Source of the DNA: JBEIQE01 sp040376705
GTDB taxonomy: Bacteria; Pseudomonadota; Alphaproteobacteria; UBA2400
Direction of reading: 5' to 3'
Assembly: GCA_040376705.1 (NCBI GenBank)
Contig: JBEIQE010000015.1
Location: 1 to 54,012 of the forward strand
DNA length: 54,012 bases
Below, piece by piece: positions 8,247-16,414 of the stretch. Numbering within the stretch: the stretch's first letter is position 1; the number at the start of each line of letters is the position of its first letter. The translations under genes and the position numbers were made by a program. The notes beneath the pieces were generated by a model. That model made no database searches, had not been told where the DNA came from, and saw nothing but the letters and a program-made list of their open reading frames with translations.

Positions 8247-9115
8247 GCGGGAGTACTTCCCTTATGCCCGAGGTCTACCTTACGGAAAGTCGCCTCGCAA
8301 TTACAAACATGATTACCCAGCAATTCAGCCCGCAAAGTTGGCCGCCCGTTTCCGATGATAAAGCCGATGTTCTGCTTTTGCTGGACAGCATCTGCCAGCA
8401 GGTGGTTGAACAGGGGCGCAATCGCGCCATTCTCACCCTCAAAACTGCTTTCAGCCATATCACCTAACAGAACTCGGCGCATTCCCGGCAGCTGCTGCAA
8501 GCCAATTGCGGCCTCGCGCTTCTCGCCTGCGACCAGCAGCGCAAATCTGGTCGCCGGATCTTCGCGGCCATTTTGCGGTACATCAATCGTCTCGAAGGCA
8601 AGGCCATGCGGCGCGTCCATAATCTTGGGTTTGGCCTGCTTTACCTGATACCAGCTCCATGAGTTGCTATGCAGGCGGGCGGTGCGCTGGCGGTCACGCC
8701 CCCACTCCTGCGCCAGCTGTTCGGCAGTTTCTCGGGTTGTTATGATCGTGGCATTATTGATTTTTAAGTCGTCGCGCAGGGCACTCATCAGCTCGCGCAC
8801 ATGCGGGCGCGGTACATGCGTGATGGCAATTTCAGGCTGCGCCGCATCAGGATTTACCGAAGCAATAAAAACCGGCATCCCACCGCGGCGCGGGGCTAAC
8901 ACAGCCATAAGGCTGCTGTCGGTCAGACGGTGCATAAGGCGAAACGCCGGATAATTGAGTGCAGGCTGATGATAAACGGGCAACTCAGCCGCCAGACGGA
9001 ACTCAGCCGCGGTCATCACCCGCTTGAGCGGATTGTAGAGGGACAGTCCTTTGACCATGGGCGCTGCCGCGGCTGGCGGTGGCGCCTTGCTATTGAGTGT
9101 CATGCCTAATCCCAT
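8243..9115 (-). CDS. GNAT-like hypothetical protein B
   Basis: A 290-residue protein with no confident family. An Ala/Pro-rich N-terminus is followed by two alpha/beta regions. The C-terminal one has RVLLGDMAE and IGFIIGNGRPTLRAELLGNHVC, which matches the end of a GNAT fold about as well as protein A does. It starts with ATG after GCAGGGGCG and overlaps gene A by four bases. Shared order, size and C-terminal pattern argue for paralogy. Substrates are unknown. Confidence 0.68.
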   Translation of the reverse strand: MGLGMTLNSKAPPPAAAAPMVKGLSLYNPLKRVMTAAEFRLAAELPVYHQPALNYPAFRLMHRLTDSSLMAVLAPRRGGMPVFIASVNPDAAQPEIAITHVPRPHVRELMSALRDDLKINNATIITTRETAEQLAQEWGRDRQRTARLHSNSWSWYQVKQAKPKIMDAPHGLAFETIDVPQNGREDPATRFALLVAGEKREAAIGLQQLPGMRRVLLGDMAESSFEGENGAIAPLFNHLLADAVQQKQNIGFIIGNGRPTLRAELLGNHVCNCEATFRKVDLGHKGSTPA

Positions 9116-9193
9116 CGCCCCTGCTTTTGCGGGTGCGAAGAGCTCCTCTGCCTATGTATTAGTCATAGCGAATTGAAGAGGCGAAGAGTAGCC

Positions 9194-9214
9194 AAAAAGC
9201 TGATTATTAATCAG
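9194..9214 (-). terminator. Candidate terminator after the SLT-domain gene
   Basis: On the minus strand, five bases after the stop, the arms CTGATTA/TAATCAG pair as a 7-base stem with a single-base centre (9200-9214), followed by CTTTTTGG. The stem is AT-rich and short, so termination may be weak. Confidence 0.45.
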
Positions 9215-9218
9215 AAGG

Positions 9219-10196
9219 TTAGGCATTTCCACGATAGAGCGATGCGGCACTGCCCAGAGAACTGGCTGCATTATAGCCGCGCGCGGCTGGCAACAGGTTA
9301 TTACGCTCTGCCTCGCCCGGCACTTCAAGTGCAGCTAGAAGATGGGTGGTGAGAAACGGCGTATCTGCCCCCGGAATAGCCCCCGGCTGATAGCTGACCG
9401 GACGAATGCCCAGCGGCTGCGCTTCGGCGACCACGGTTGTGGTGCTGTCGTTGATGTTAAACTGGCCGCCATCACCTTCGGCATAATACGTGGGGGTTGC
9501 ATCGAACTTGCGATCGAACCGGTCATAAACCTGCGCCAGTGTAAGGGCGCGCCCCGTATTGCGGTTATAGAATACACCTTCGTTTGATGCGGCAGCAGCA
9601 GGCATAATGTTAGCAGCGCGTGCGCTGGGGTTATTCTCCATCGCCTGCAGGAACTTGTTGGCACCGCCTGCCCCCAGGAAGTGCGCCATGTACAAATCGG
9701 TATCGGTCACTTCGCGGTTGAGCCTGCTGGCCAGATACTCGCGGTTTTCATTGGCATACTCGGCAGCCATAAGGGCTGAAATCTCGGGGTCCTTGCGCAG
9801 GGCCAGAATTTCGCGGCGCAAAGCCGGATCGGCCACTGTAAGTGAGCCGTTACTGCGGCGGGTGATGCCATCTGCCATATCGCCGAGGCCGTATTCGGCC
9901 CCGTGCTTTTTCACCATATCTAGCCAGGTGCTCTCAATGAACTGGTAGAGGCCGGAAGCCGAAGAGGTGCTGGCCTGTGCATTGGGGTTAAAGCTGGATT
10001 CCGCCTCGGCCTTGCTCATGAGGTAGGCAAAACTCACCCCCACACGCTGGCTGGCATCGGCCACTGCACGGTAGATATTGGCTGGAACTTCAATGCCCCC
10101 AGCTTCATTCCTAGCCACCGTCCGCCCGCTAAGTCTTTGACTTGGCAGGGCTGGCGGGAGCGGGACAGCTCCAATATCGTTCGGCAATAGCGCCAC
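9219..10196 (-). CDS. Lytic transglycosylase, SLT domain
   Basis: A 325-residue SLT-fold (family 1-like) lytic transglycosylase. The catalytic glutamate is in SKAEAESSFNP (about residue 65), followed by SASGLYQFIESTW and further down YMAHFLGAGGANKFL. This order (E-S-x-F, GLxQF, AHFLG) resembles transglycosylases found with flagellar or phage-like assemblies. The start is GTG with a perfect AGGAGG 8 bases upstream. I see no signal peptide, so export may use another route. The C-terminal third is low-complexity and probably disordered. Confidence 0.82.
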   Translation of the reverse strand: MALLPNDIGAVPLPPALPSQRLSGRTVARNEAGGIEVPANIYRAVADASQRVGVSFAYLMSKAEAESSFNPNAQASTSSASGLYQFIESTWLDMVKKHGAEYGLGDMADGITRRSNGSLTVADPALRREILALRKDPEISALMAAEYANENREYLASRLNREVTDTDLYMAHFLGAGGANKFLQAMENNPSARAANIMPAAAASNEGVFYNRNTGRALTLAQVYDRFDRKFDATPTYYAEGDGGQFNINDSTTTVVAEAQPLGIRPVSYQPGAIPGADTPFLTTHLLAALEVPGEAERNNLLPAARGYNAASSLGSAASLYRGNA

Positions 10197-10310
10197 GGCA
10201 GTTTCCTCCTACCGAATATATCAGCAAGGCTCGTGCCACTTTTTTTGACTCCCCTTTCCTGAAGCGACTCTGTTAGGCTACGCGCAACTAAAAAACAGGG
10301 AGTACATGTT

Positions 10311-10754
10311 ATGGCACATCCTCGCCCGAAACTTGATTGGGAAGCTATCGCGCACCTGCCACAGGCTGTGCTCTTGCGGCTGGTTCCCGACATGCAGGTT
10401 GAATCTCCCGTGAGCGCGGAATTTGGTGCCTGCGGCGGCACCCACCGTCAGGCGCTGGTGGCCCGCCCGGGTCCGTTCAGCCGCAAAAGCGGTACTGTAT
10501 GCCGTACTTTCGTTTTCCCGATGGGTACCCAACATGGCAACGCCCAGCGCAGCGAAGTTAAAACCAGCCGCCTCACCTTCTCCACCCACGAGCTGCGCCA
10601 GATGGTTGAAGGCCATATGAAAACACCTGCCGGCCTGACCGAGAAGATGATTGCTGACAGCATCAAAGCGATGGAAAAGCGCGAAGCAGCTATTCGCAAG
10701 AACAATCAGCGCGCGGCCGAGCAGTTCAGGCTCAAGCTCGTCGCCAGCAATTAG
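10311..10754 (+). CDS. Hypothetical protein (147 aa)
   Basis: A 147-residue protein without a recognised domain. The first half contains a CGGTHRQALVARPGPFSRKSGT segment with scattered Cys and Arg. The second half is helical and charged (IADSIKAMEKREAAIRKNNQRAAEQFRLK), a likely short coiled coil. CAGGGAG lies upstream of the ATG. A longer frame on the opposite strand covers the same bases, but its composition looks antisense. Two GANTC sites (10247 and 10266) precede it. Confidence 0.6.
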   Translation: MAHPRPKLDWEAIAHLPQAVLLRLVPDMQVESPVSAEFGACGGTHRQALVARPGPFSRKSGTVCRTFVFPMGTQHGNAQRSEVKTSRLTFSTHELRQMVEGHMKTPAGLTEKMIADSIKAMEKREAAIRKNNQRAAEQFRLKLVASN

Positions 10755-10759
10755 CACCA

Positions 10760-10767
10760 TTAACCAT
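10760..10767 (+). promoter_or_regulatory. Possible CtrA half-site-type motif TTAACCAT
   Basis: TTAACCAT, the shorter CtrA-associated motif described in Caulobacter, lies 91 bases before the lipoprotein gene at 10858. One eight-base match is weak evidence. Confidence 0.25.
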
Positions 10768-10857
10768 GATTTGACGAGCTAACGGTTGCGCTCCATGGGG
10801 CCAATCCGGTAAAACATCTGCATATTTGAAATAAGAAATTTTAACCAAGGATTTCGC

Positions 10858-11430
10858 ATGACGTCGCTTTTGCGTACTTCGGCCGCTCTCTTCACCGTTG
10901 CTGCACTGGTTGGCTGCGCGAGCGCCCCACCTGTAGCCAAGCCTGACCTTGGTGTTGGGCCTGACGGCTGCACCATCATCGATAAGAACAGTGGCCGCAT
11001 TCTCTCCATGCCGCCGGTTGAGTGCTATGCCCAGCGCCAGCTGGAGGCCGAGGCTAAAACCCAAGCCGCAAAGCGCGCGGCCGAGATGAAAGCCATGGCG
11101 CAAATCACCACCGCCATCGTAAAACAGCCCCCAAGCAAGGATAACCCGCAGGCGCAGAACATGGGCACCGTGCTGGCCATTTTGAAGATGGAAAAGATTG
11201 CCAAGGAAAGCGGCCTTGATAACCGCGATCTGCAGGACACCCTGCCCGGCGGCTGGAACAAGCGCATGCTTGAGCAGGCGGCCCGCCTTGTGCGCGCGAC
11301 CTTTAACGGCCAGTGCTCACGCGATATTACCAACAAACTCGATACCTGCTGGGAGAAAGATGAAACCCCAGCCGCTGCGCCCGCGCCTGCTGCTCCAGCT
11401 TCGGCACCTAAGGCCGCAACGCTTAAATAA
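10858..11430 (+). CDS. Putative lipoprotein (190 aa)
   Basis: An N-terminal signal MTSLLRTSAALFTVAALVGC ends in the lipobox LVGC, so the mature protein should start at Cys20 with a lipid anchor. The body is helical with KTQAAKRAAEMKAMAQITTAI, has paired cysteines (GQCSRD and DTCWEKD) near the C-terminus that could form a disulfide, and ends in an Ala/Pro-rich tail. No family is recognised. The start follows AAGGATTTCGC. A shared bidirectional terminator separates it from the convergent Ala/Gln-rich gene. Confidence 0.72.
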   Translation: MTSLLRTSAALFTVAALVGCASAPPVAKPDLGVGPDGCTIIDKNSGRILSMPPVECYAQRQLEAEAKTQAAKRAAEMKAMAQITTAIVKQPPSKDNPQAQNMGTVLAILKMEKIAKESGLDNRDLQDTLPGGWNKRMLEQAARLVRATFNGQCSRDITNKLDTCWEKDETPAAAPAPAAPASAPKAATLK

Positions 11431-11460
11431 TAGCTCCCTAATAAAAAAATCCGCAAACAA

Positions 11461-11487
11461 AAAGGCCGCCGGTTAGGGCGGCCTTTT
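11461..11487. terminator. Bidirectional rho-independent terminator
   Basis: AAAGGCCGCC and GGCGGCCTTTT pair around the six-base loop GGTTAG, with a T run after the stem on the plus strand and an A run before it giving a T run on the minus strand. It lies between convergent genes ending at 11430 and 11504 and can serve both. Confidence 0.88.
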
Positions 11488-11503
11488 CGCTTATACGTTA
11501 AGC

Positions 11504-12640
11504 TTACTGCTTACCAGGAGCCGGGCACGAAGTCTTGCAAGCAATCTTCTTGGCCAGTTCATCGGCAGCGGCACCACGAGCCTGAATGCTGAGGCTTGAG
11601 CCAGCAGCAACCGGAGCGGCCTTCACGGCAGCCTTACGGGCTACAGGTGCAGGAGCTGCTGCAGGAGCGGTCACAACCGGAGCCTTGGGCGCACCGAGGT
11701 TGAACAGCTTCTGAACGGCCGAACCTTCCTTGGTTACGGCTTCGGCTTCGGTTGCATAGTTGCGCTGAATCACAACCATCTGGCCAGCCTGACCTGAGCT
11801 ATAAACAGCGGCATCGCGCTGCGCATTAACCGCAGCCTGCTGCATGTTCTGCTCGGCTTCGAGCTTCATACGCAGCATACGGGCTTCGTGCAAACGCATA
11901 TCGGCCAAGCACTGCTGATCAGGCTTAAAGCTTGAAACAGCACCACCATCATAGGTGAAACCAACGCTCTTGTTGTAATCCCATTGAATACCAAGACCGC
12001 CCTTGGGGCTCTGCTTAGCTTCAAAGATATCGCAAGTACCCTTACCGTTTGGAACGGCAAGGAAGGTCGATGAAGTTGCCTGAACATCAATCGGCTTGCT
12101 GCTGCGGGCATCGATACGGCTATGGTCATCGATTGTAATAGGTGCACCTGTTAAAGTCTGGCTGCCTGTTGTGGCCTCAAGCTCATTTTTAGACTTGGTA
12201 ACGCCAGTTACTTCACCTTTGTTACCAACAACAGTCTTCTGACCCTGAATCGCTGTCTGCTCTGCCTGCTGCTTTGCATTAAGCTCAGCCTGCTGCTTGG
12301 CGGTCAGCTCGGCATTCTGCTTGGCAACTGCAGCGGCATTGGCTTCCTGCTGCTGCCTCTGGGCCTGTTCGGCGGCAGCCTTGGCATCGGCAGCGGCTTT
12401 GGCATCAGCGGCGGCCTTGGCAGCAGCGGCAGCCTGAGCAGCGGCAGCAGCCTTAGCGGCGGCATCTGCGTCGGCTGCAGAGTTGCCAGGGGTGGTGGTT
12501 ACAGGCGGATTGCCGTTACAGCCGGTGGGAATGCCGTCGTGGCTGATGGTGCAACCAGTGGCCTGGGCCGAAAAACCGGCGCCGGCGAGAGCCAGAGCTG
12601 CAAAACCTTGAGCAATAGTGCGTGAAATCTTGGTGGTCAT
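11504..12640 (-). CDS. Exported Ala/Gln-rich coiled-coil protein
   Basis: A 378-residue protein with a Sec signal peptide (MTTKISRTIAQGFAALALAGAGFSAQA, cleavage about residue 27). Residues about 55-130 are low-complexity repeats of A, K, D, Q and E that would form a long helix or coiled coil. A folded-looking region follows (about 135-260) with VGNKGEVTGVTKSKNELEA and CDIFEAKQ...CLADMRLHEARM. The C-terminus is Ala/Pro/Val-rich and carries two close cysteines. AGGAAGG precedes the ATG. No family is recognised. It could be a periplasmic or surface structural protein. Confidence 0.7.
   Translation of the reverse strand: MTTKISRTIAQGFAALALAGAGFSAQATGCTISHDGIPTGCNGNPPVTTTPGNSAADADAAAKAAAAAQAAAAAKAAADAKAAADAKAAAEQAQRQQQEANAAAVAKQNAELTAKQQAELNAKQQAEQTAIQGQKTVVGNKGEVTGVTKSKNELEATTGSQTLTGAPITIDDHSRIDARSSKPIDVQATSSTFLAVPNGKGTCDIFEAKQSPKGGLGIQWDYNKSVGFTYDGGAVSSFKPDQQCLADMRLHEARMLRMKLEAEQNMQQAAVNAQRDAAVYSSGQAGQMVVIQRNYATEAEAVTKEGSAVQKLFNLGAPKAPVVTAPAAAPAPVARKAAVKAAPVAAGSSLSIQARGAAADELAKKIACKTSCPAPGKQ
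12251..12478 (-). repeat. Ala-rich low-complexity coding repeat
   Basis: Codes for residues about 55-130 of the exported protein, with short near-repeats of the type AKAAADAKAAADAKAAAE and then AELTAKQQAELNAKQQAEQ. The degenerate GCN/AAG/CAG codons suggest slippage or duplication growth. Confidence 0.6.
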
Positions 12641-12807
12641 TTAAATACCTTCCTCGAATTGAAAATTTCGTGTGCTCAGCTGATACTCTTTTGGGCACAG
12701 CGACTTCAAGGAAAAAGCAACACTTGTGTACGAAGCGTAATGTCTAAAACAATTCTTCACCGAAATGCCGCAAAGTCGTTAATATACAGCCTTCTAGAGG
12801 TGCACAT

Positions 12808-14568
12808 ATGACCGACTATACCCCTCCCCTTAAGGACATTCGCTTCTGCCTGCGCGAAACTGCCGCTATCGACAGCCTTGGCGCTGAGAGCGACATCGTT
12901 AACGCGGTGCTGGATGAAGCGAGCAAACTGGCAGCTGGCGTCATTGCGCCCACTAACCGCGCGGGCGACAAGCATGGCGCCAAGCTTGAGGGCGGCAAGG
13001 TCAAGACCGCACCCGGATTTGATGCAGCTTACAGTGCCATGCATAGTGCTGGCTGGTGCGGTGCGCCATTCAGCGAAAGCCATGGCGGCCAAGGCCTGCC
13101 CACACCGCTTGCCTTCGCCCTGCAGGAAATGTGGGCGAGCGCCAATATGGCCTTCTCACTTTGCCCGCTCCTCACCCAAGGCGCGGTTGAGACCATTCAT
13201 CAGGTCGGTACGCCAGAGCAAAAGAAGCTTTATCTCGAAAAGCTCACCACCGGTGAGTGGACCGGCAGCATGCAGCTGACCGAGCCGCAGGCAGGCTCAG
13301 ACGTTGGTGCACTGCGCCTTAAAGCGGTTAAGAACGGCGATCATTACCTACTCTCGGGCCAGAAGATTTATATTACCTATGGCGAGCATGACCTGACCGA
13401 CAACATCATCCACATGGTGCTGGGCCGTATTGAAGGTGCGCCCCCGGGTGTTAAGGGTATTTCCCTGTTTATCGTACCCAAGTTCCTGGTGAACGCTGAT
13501 GGCAGCTTGGGTAAGCGTAACGATGCTTATGCCATTTCGCTTGAACACAAACTGGGTATCCACGGCTCGCCCACCGCCGTCATGAGTTATGGTGATAATG
13601 GTGGTGCGGTGGGCTACCTGATTGGCGAAGAGAACCGCGGCATTGAAAGCATGTTCATCATGATGAACGCTGCGCGTTTGGGTGTAGGCCTGCAGGGGCT
13701 TGCGATTGCCGAACGTGCGTTACAACAGGCCCGCGATTACGCCAAAGGCCGTGTGCAGAGCCGTGCGGTTGATGAGCCTCGTGGCAACTCGGTTGCGATT
13801 ATCAAGCACCCTGATGTGCGCCGCATGCTCATGACCATGCGTGCTTATACCGAAGCGATGCGCGCGCTGGCCTATTCGGCCGGCTTATCGCTTCACCGCG
13901 GTAAAACCAGTAAAGATGATGCCGAGATGCTGCGCTGCGACCTGCTGACGCCGATTGTAAAAGCATGGTGCACCGACCTTGGCGTTGAATGTGCCTCGCT
14001 CAACGTTCAGATTCATGGTGGTATGGGCTATATCGAAGAGACCGGTGCCGCCCAGCATTATCGCGATGCGCGTATTGCCTGTATTTACGAAGGCACTAAC
14101 GGCATTCAGGCCAATGACCTGGTATTCCGTAAAATCGGGCGCGACAAGGGCGCAGCCGCTCAGGCCTTTATTGCCGAAGGCGCGCGTATTGTAGCTGAGC
14201 TGGCGCAAATAAAAGGTGAAGCCGCCGAGAGCATTACCCGCGAGGTAAGCTACAGCCTTGATGTGTTGGCCGAAGCCACTGCATGGATTGCCCCGCTCAC
14301 CAGCAGCGAGCCGCGTATGGCCGCCAGTGCCGCTTATAATTACCTGAAGTTGTTTGGTGCTGTGGCTGGTGGTGTTCTGCTGGCGCAGCAAGCCGCTGCA
14401 GCCATAAGGCAGCAGGGCGAAGGCAATGCTGATCACAAGTTCCTGCGCAGCAAGGTGGTAACGGCCCGCTTCTATGTTGAGCAGTTGCTGCCGCCTGCGG
14501 TTGCGCTGGCGCAAACACTCAAGACCTCAGCTGCCACCACCATGGCGCTGGAAGACGATGTGATTTGA
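12808..14568 (+). CDS. Acyl-CoA dehydrogenase with C-terminal extension
   Basis: A 586-residue FAD-dependent acyl-CoA dehydrogenase. The N-terminal helical domain is followed by MQLTEPQAGSDVGALRLKA (FAD/substrate binding, about 153-171), the beta domain and the C-terminal helical domain with QIHGGMGYIEETGAAQHYRDARI and the catalytic-base region IYEGTNGIQANDL. About 130 further residues form the extra C-terminal domain of the longer subgroup that includes methylmercaptopropionyl-CoA dehydrogenase (DmdC). The substrate cannot be told from sequence. The ATG at 12808 follows AGAGGTGCACAT. Its stop overlaps the next gene's TTG start. Confidence 0.88.
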   Translation: MTDYTPPLKDIRFCLRETAAIDSLGAESDIVNAVLDEASKLAAGVIAPTNRAGDKHGAKLEGGKVKTAPGFDAAYSAMHSAGWCGAPFSESHGGQGLPTPLAFALQEMWASANMAFSLCPLLTQGAVETIHQVGTPEQKKLYLEKLTTGEWTGSMQLTEPQAGSDVGALRLKAVKNGDHYLLSGQKIYITYGEHDLTDNIIHMVLGRIEGAPPGVKGISLFIVPKFLVNADGSLGKRNDAYAISLEHKLGIHGSPTAVMSYGDNGGAVGYLIGEENRGIESMFIMMNAARLGVGLQGLAIAERALQQARDYAKGRVQSRAVDEPRGNSVAIIKHPDVRRMLMTMRAYTEAMRALAYSAGLSLHRGKTSKDDAEMLRCDLLTPIVKAWCTDLGVECASLNVQIHGGMGYIEETGAAQHYRDARIACIYEGTNGIQANDLVFRKIGRDKGAAAQAFIAEGARIVAELAQIKGEAAESITREVSYSLDVLAEATAWIAPLTSSEPRMAASAAYNYLKLFGAVAGGVLLAQQAAAAIRQQGEGNADHKFLRSKVVTARFYVEQLLPPAVALAQTLKTSAATTMALEDDVI

Positions 14569-15437
14569 ACCAGCCTGCGCCAGTAACTGCGGCAGGTATA
14601 TTGCTTTGCCTGTCGTCGTTTTTCCTGTTCAGCACCGCTGATACGATGGCGCGCCTGCTGATGCAAAACAACATCAGCCTGCAACAGGTACTGGTGCTGA
14701 TGATGCTGATTGCTCTGGTGCCGGTATTCGGTTTGATAATCTATGAGCGCAGCTGGCACAAGCTACTGCCCAGCCACCCTGCCCTGATTGCTGTCACGGT
14801 TGGTATTTGCTGCCTTGAAGCGTTTTGTGCCTTTTATGCCTTCAGCCACCTCGACTATCTGGTAGAGGCCTATGCCCTGTTCTTCACCATGCCGCTATGG
14901 ACGGCCCTGCTGGCCGCCTTGGTTCTTAAGGAGCACCTGAGCCGCCTGCAGCTCGCCGCCATCCTGACGGGCTTTGCTGGCGTTCTAATCGCTAATTGGC
15001 CGCAAGATGGCACGACACCGCTCGGTTGGGGGCATCTCGCCGGTCTGGCTGCTCCGCTTTTGGGCAGTATGCGCATTCTGGCCACCCGCAAGCTGGGCCA
15101 GCACGATGGCGGTCTGGGCATGCTGGTTTACATGTTTGGCGGTCTGGCCGTGTTTAATGCCCTTACAACAGAGAGTTTTATGCCCCTCAGTAACCAGATG
15201 CTGGCGATCGTCGTATTCGCTGGCTTGGCCCAAGGGCTGGCGCATTGCTGCTTTATGCTGGCGGCAAGAAAAACCCCCGCACCATTACTTGCCCCGTTCC
15301 AGTATTCACAAGTGTTGTGGGCGCTAATCTTTGGGGTGCTGGTCTTTAAGGAATCGCCGCAGGCCAATATCTACCCCGGCCTTGCCCTTATTGTGGCTGG
15401 CGGATTGCTATTGATCCGGAAAAAGCGGGAAGCCTGA
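14565..15437 (+). CDS. EamA/DMT-superfamily permease
   Basis: A 290-residue integral membrane protein with about ten membrane helices in two EamA halves (about 10-140 and 150-285), each with the typical Gly/Pro-containing ends such as LKEHLSRLQLAAILTGFAGVLIANWP. The family exports or imports metabolites and amino acids; the substrate is unknown. The TTG start overlaps the TGA of the acyl-CoA dehydrogenase gene, so expression is coupled and a related metabolite is plausible. Confidence 0.85.
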   Translation: MNQPAPVTAAGILLCLSSFFLFSTADTMARLLMQNNISLQQVLVLMMLIALVPVFGLIIYERSWHKLLPSHPALIAVTVGICCLEAFCAFYAFSHLDYLVEAYALFFTMPLWTALLAALVLKEHLSRLQLAAILTGFAGVLIANWPQDGTTPLGWGHLAGLAAPLLGSMRILATRKLGQHDGGLGMLVYMFGGLAVFNALTTESFMPLSNQMLAIVVFAGLAQGLAHCCFMLAARKTPAPLLAPFQYSQVLWALIFGVLVFKESPQANIYPGLALIVAGGLLLIRKKREA

Positions 15438-15451
15438 CGGGTTAGCTAAAA

Positions 15452-16084
15452 TTACCAGGTACGTACCGGGCCTACATCGACATGCACAAAGTCACTGTCG
15501 TTGTAGTAGCCAACACCACCCACGCTCATCTGGCGGGCAGTACGGGCAACACCAGCGGTCGAGAGACCGGGGACGCGGATATCGATAGCCATACCACGCA
15601 GATGGAAGCTGCGGCGAGCCACACCTTCGCTACGACCACGCAGGTTGGCATTGGTACGGGGCGAACGATAGCCTGAGATGATATGCACGGGCTCGCTCGA
15701 ATTCATCTTCTGCTTCAAGACGCTAAGCACATTGAGCAGACCGCGGTTGATGGGATGTACATCACCGGTACGGAAGTCGCGCAGGATGTAGTTGATTTCA
15801 TCAAGGCCAGCCTGCTCGTAGCTGCCACGCTTCCAGAAGGTGGTGGTCAGCTCTTCGCCGGTATGGGTATTACGGAATGAAAGGGTGCGCGGGTTACTGC
15901 CAAATTCGCCAGCGAGAATTTCGCTACGGCGCACAGCCTCGGCGGCGGCTGCATCTTCGGCGGCAATCAGGCTGGCAGTGCTAAAGGCAGCTGCGCCAAC
16001 GGCGGCAGTAACGCCCATACGTAAAAAGTCACGACGAGGAAGCACTAGGGAACTCTCGAGGCCGTTATCGGTCTTTGCAGTCAT
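15452..16084 (-). CDS. DUF882 / YcbK-like periplasmic peptidase, Tat exported
   Basis: The product is 210 residues from the ATG at 16084. That start puts a twin-arginine signal LPRRDFLRMGVTAAVGAAAF near the N-terminus; an upstream TTG at 16138 would bury it. The C-terminal M15-like domain has the metal ligands of the D-Ala-D-Ala carboxypeptidase fold: SGYRSPRTN, H and D in SFHLRGMAIDIRVPG, and a last H in FVHVDVGPVRTW. Homologues (E. coli YcbK) trim peptidoglycan cross-links. It lies downstream of the L,D-transpeptidase gene on the same strand, the pairing also seen as ycbB-ycbK. Confidence 0.87.
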   Translation of the reverse strand: MTAKTDNGLESSLVLPRRDFLRMGVTAAVGAAAFSTASLIAAEDAAAAEAVRRSEILAGEFGSNPRTLSFRNTHTGEELTTTFWKRGSYEQAGLDEINYILRDFRTGDVHPINRGLLNVLSVLKQKMNSSEPVHIISGYRSPRTNANLRGRSEGVARRSFHLRGMAIDIRVPGLSTAGVARTARQMSVGGVGYYNDSDFVHVDVGPVRTW

Positions 16085-16414
16085 TACAGTGTCCGGAAAA
16101 AGATGAGCCAAAGTTTCAGGTCCTAAGGCATAGACCAAATTACTAAGGAAAGACTAAGGAAGGCTTCAACCAACTCCCTAAACTCCTCTGTAATATTAAC
16201 GCCCTGTTGGCGTTAATGGGGTTTAGCCCACAAGCGGGGCCCTGACTCTCAAATCTTTAACAGCGGTTCGGGGAGGTACGCAACTGCAAAAATGAATGCG
16301 GCGTTAACGTTTTTGACGACTCGGGTCTGTTTTAAACAGGCAAATCAATGCCCTAGATTATTACCTAAGGTAAGCAACTATCGCATCAAACACACATATT
16401 AATGGATATATTGC
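16085..16414. other. 330-base intergenic region
   Basis: There is no credible coding frame. It holds the 9-base perfect inverted repeat at 16195-16217, a palindrome CTGTTTTAAACAG at 16327-16339, and two GANTC sites (16244 and 16318). Its length between two same-strand cell-wall genes suggests a separate promoter and leader, or a small RNA, for the downstream DUF882 gene. No known RNA family is recognised. Confidence 0.5.
16195..16217. promoter_or_regulatory. Perfect 9-base inverted repeat
   Basis: ATTAACGCC, loop CTGTT, GGCGTTAAT. There is no T run after either side, so it is not a standard terminator. It could be an operator or a leader hairpin about 110 bases before the DUF882 start. Its arm ATTAACGCC recurs at 18113-18121 inside the CtrA box of the neighbouring L,D-transpeptidase. 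Confidence 0.4.

Noticed and set aside
10278..10760. Minus-strand frame of 160 codons opposite the 147-residue gene
   Set aside because: The plus-strand frame has a ribosome site and protein-like helical composition. The minus frame has none, and its start overlaps the neighbour.
12251..12478. Ala-rich repeats as a possible CRISPR or satellite
   Set aside because: The repeats are in frame, codon-degenerate and without equal spacers; they are coding low complexity.
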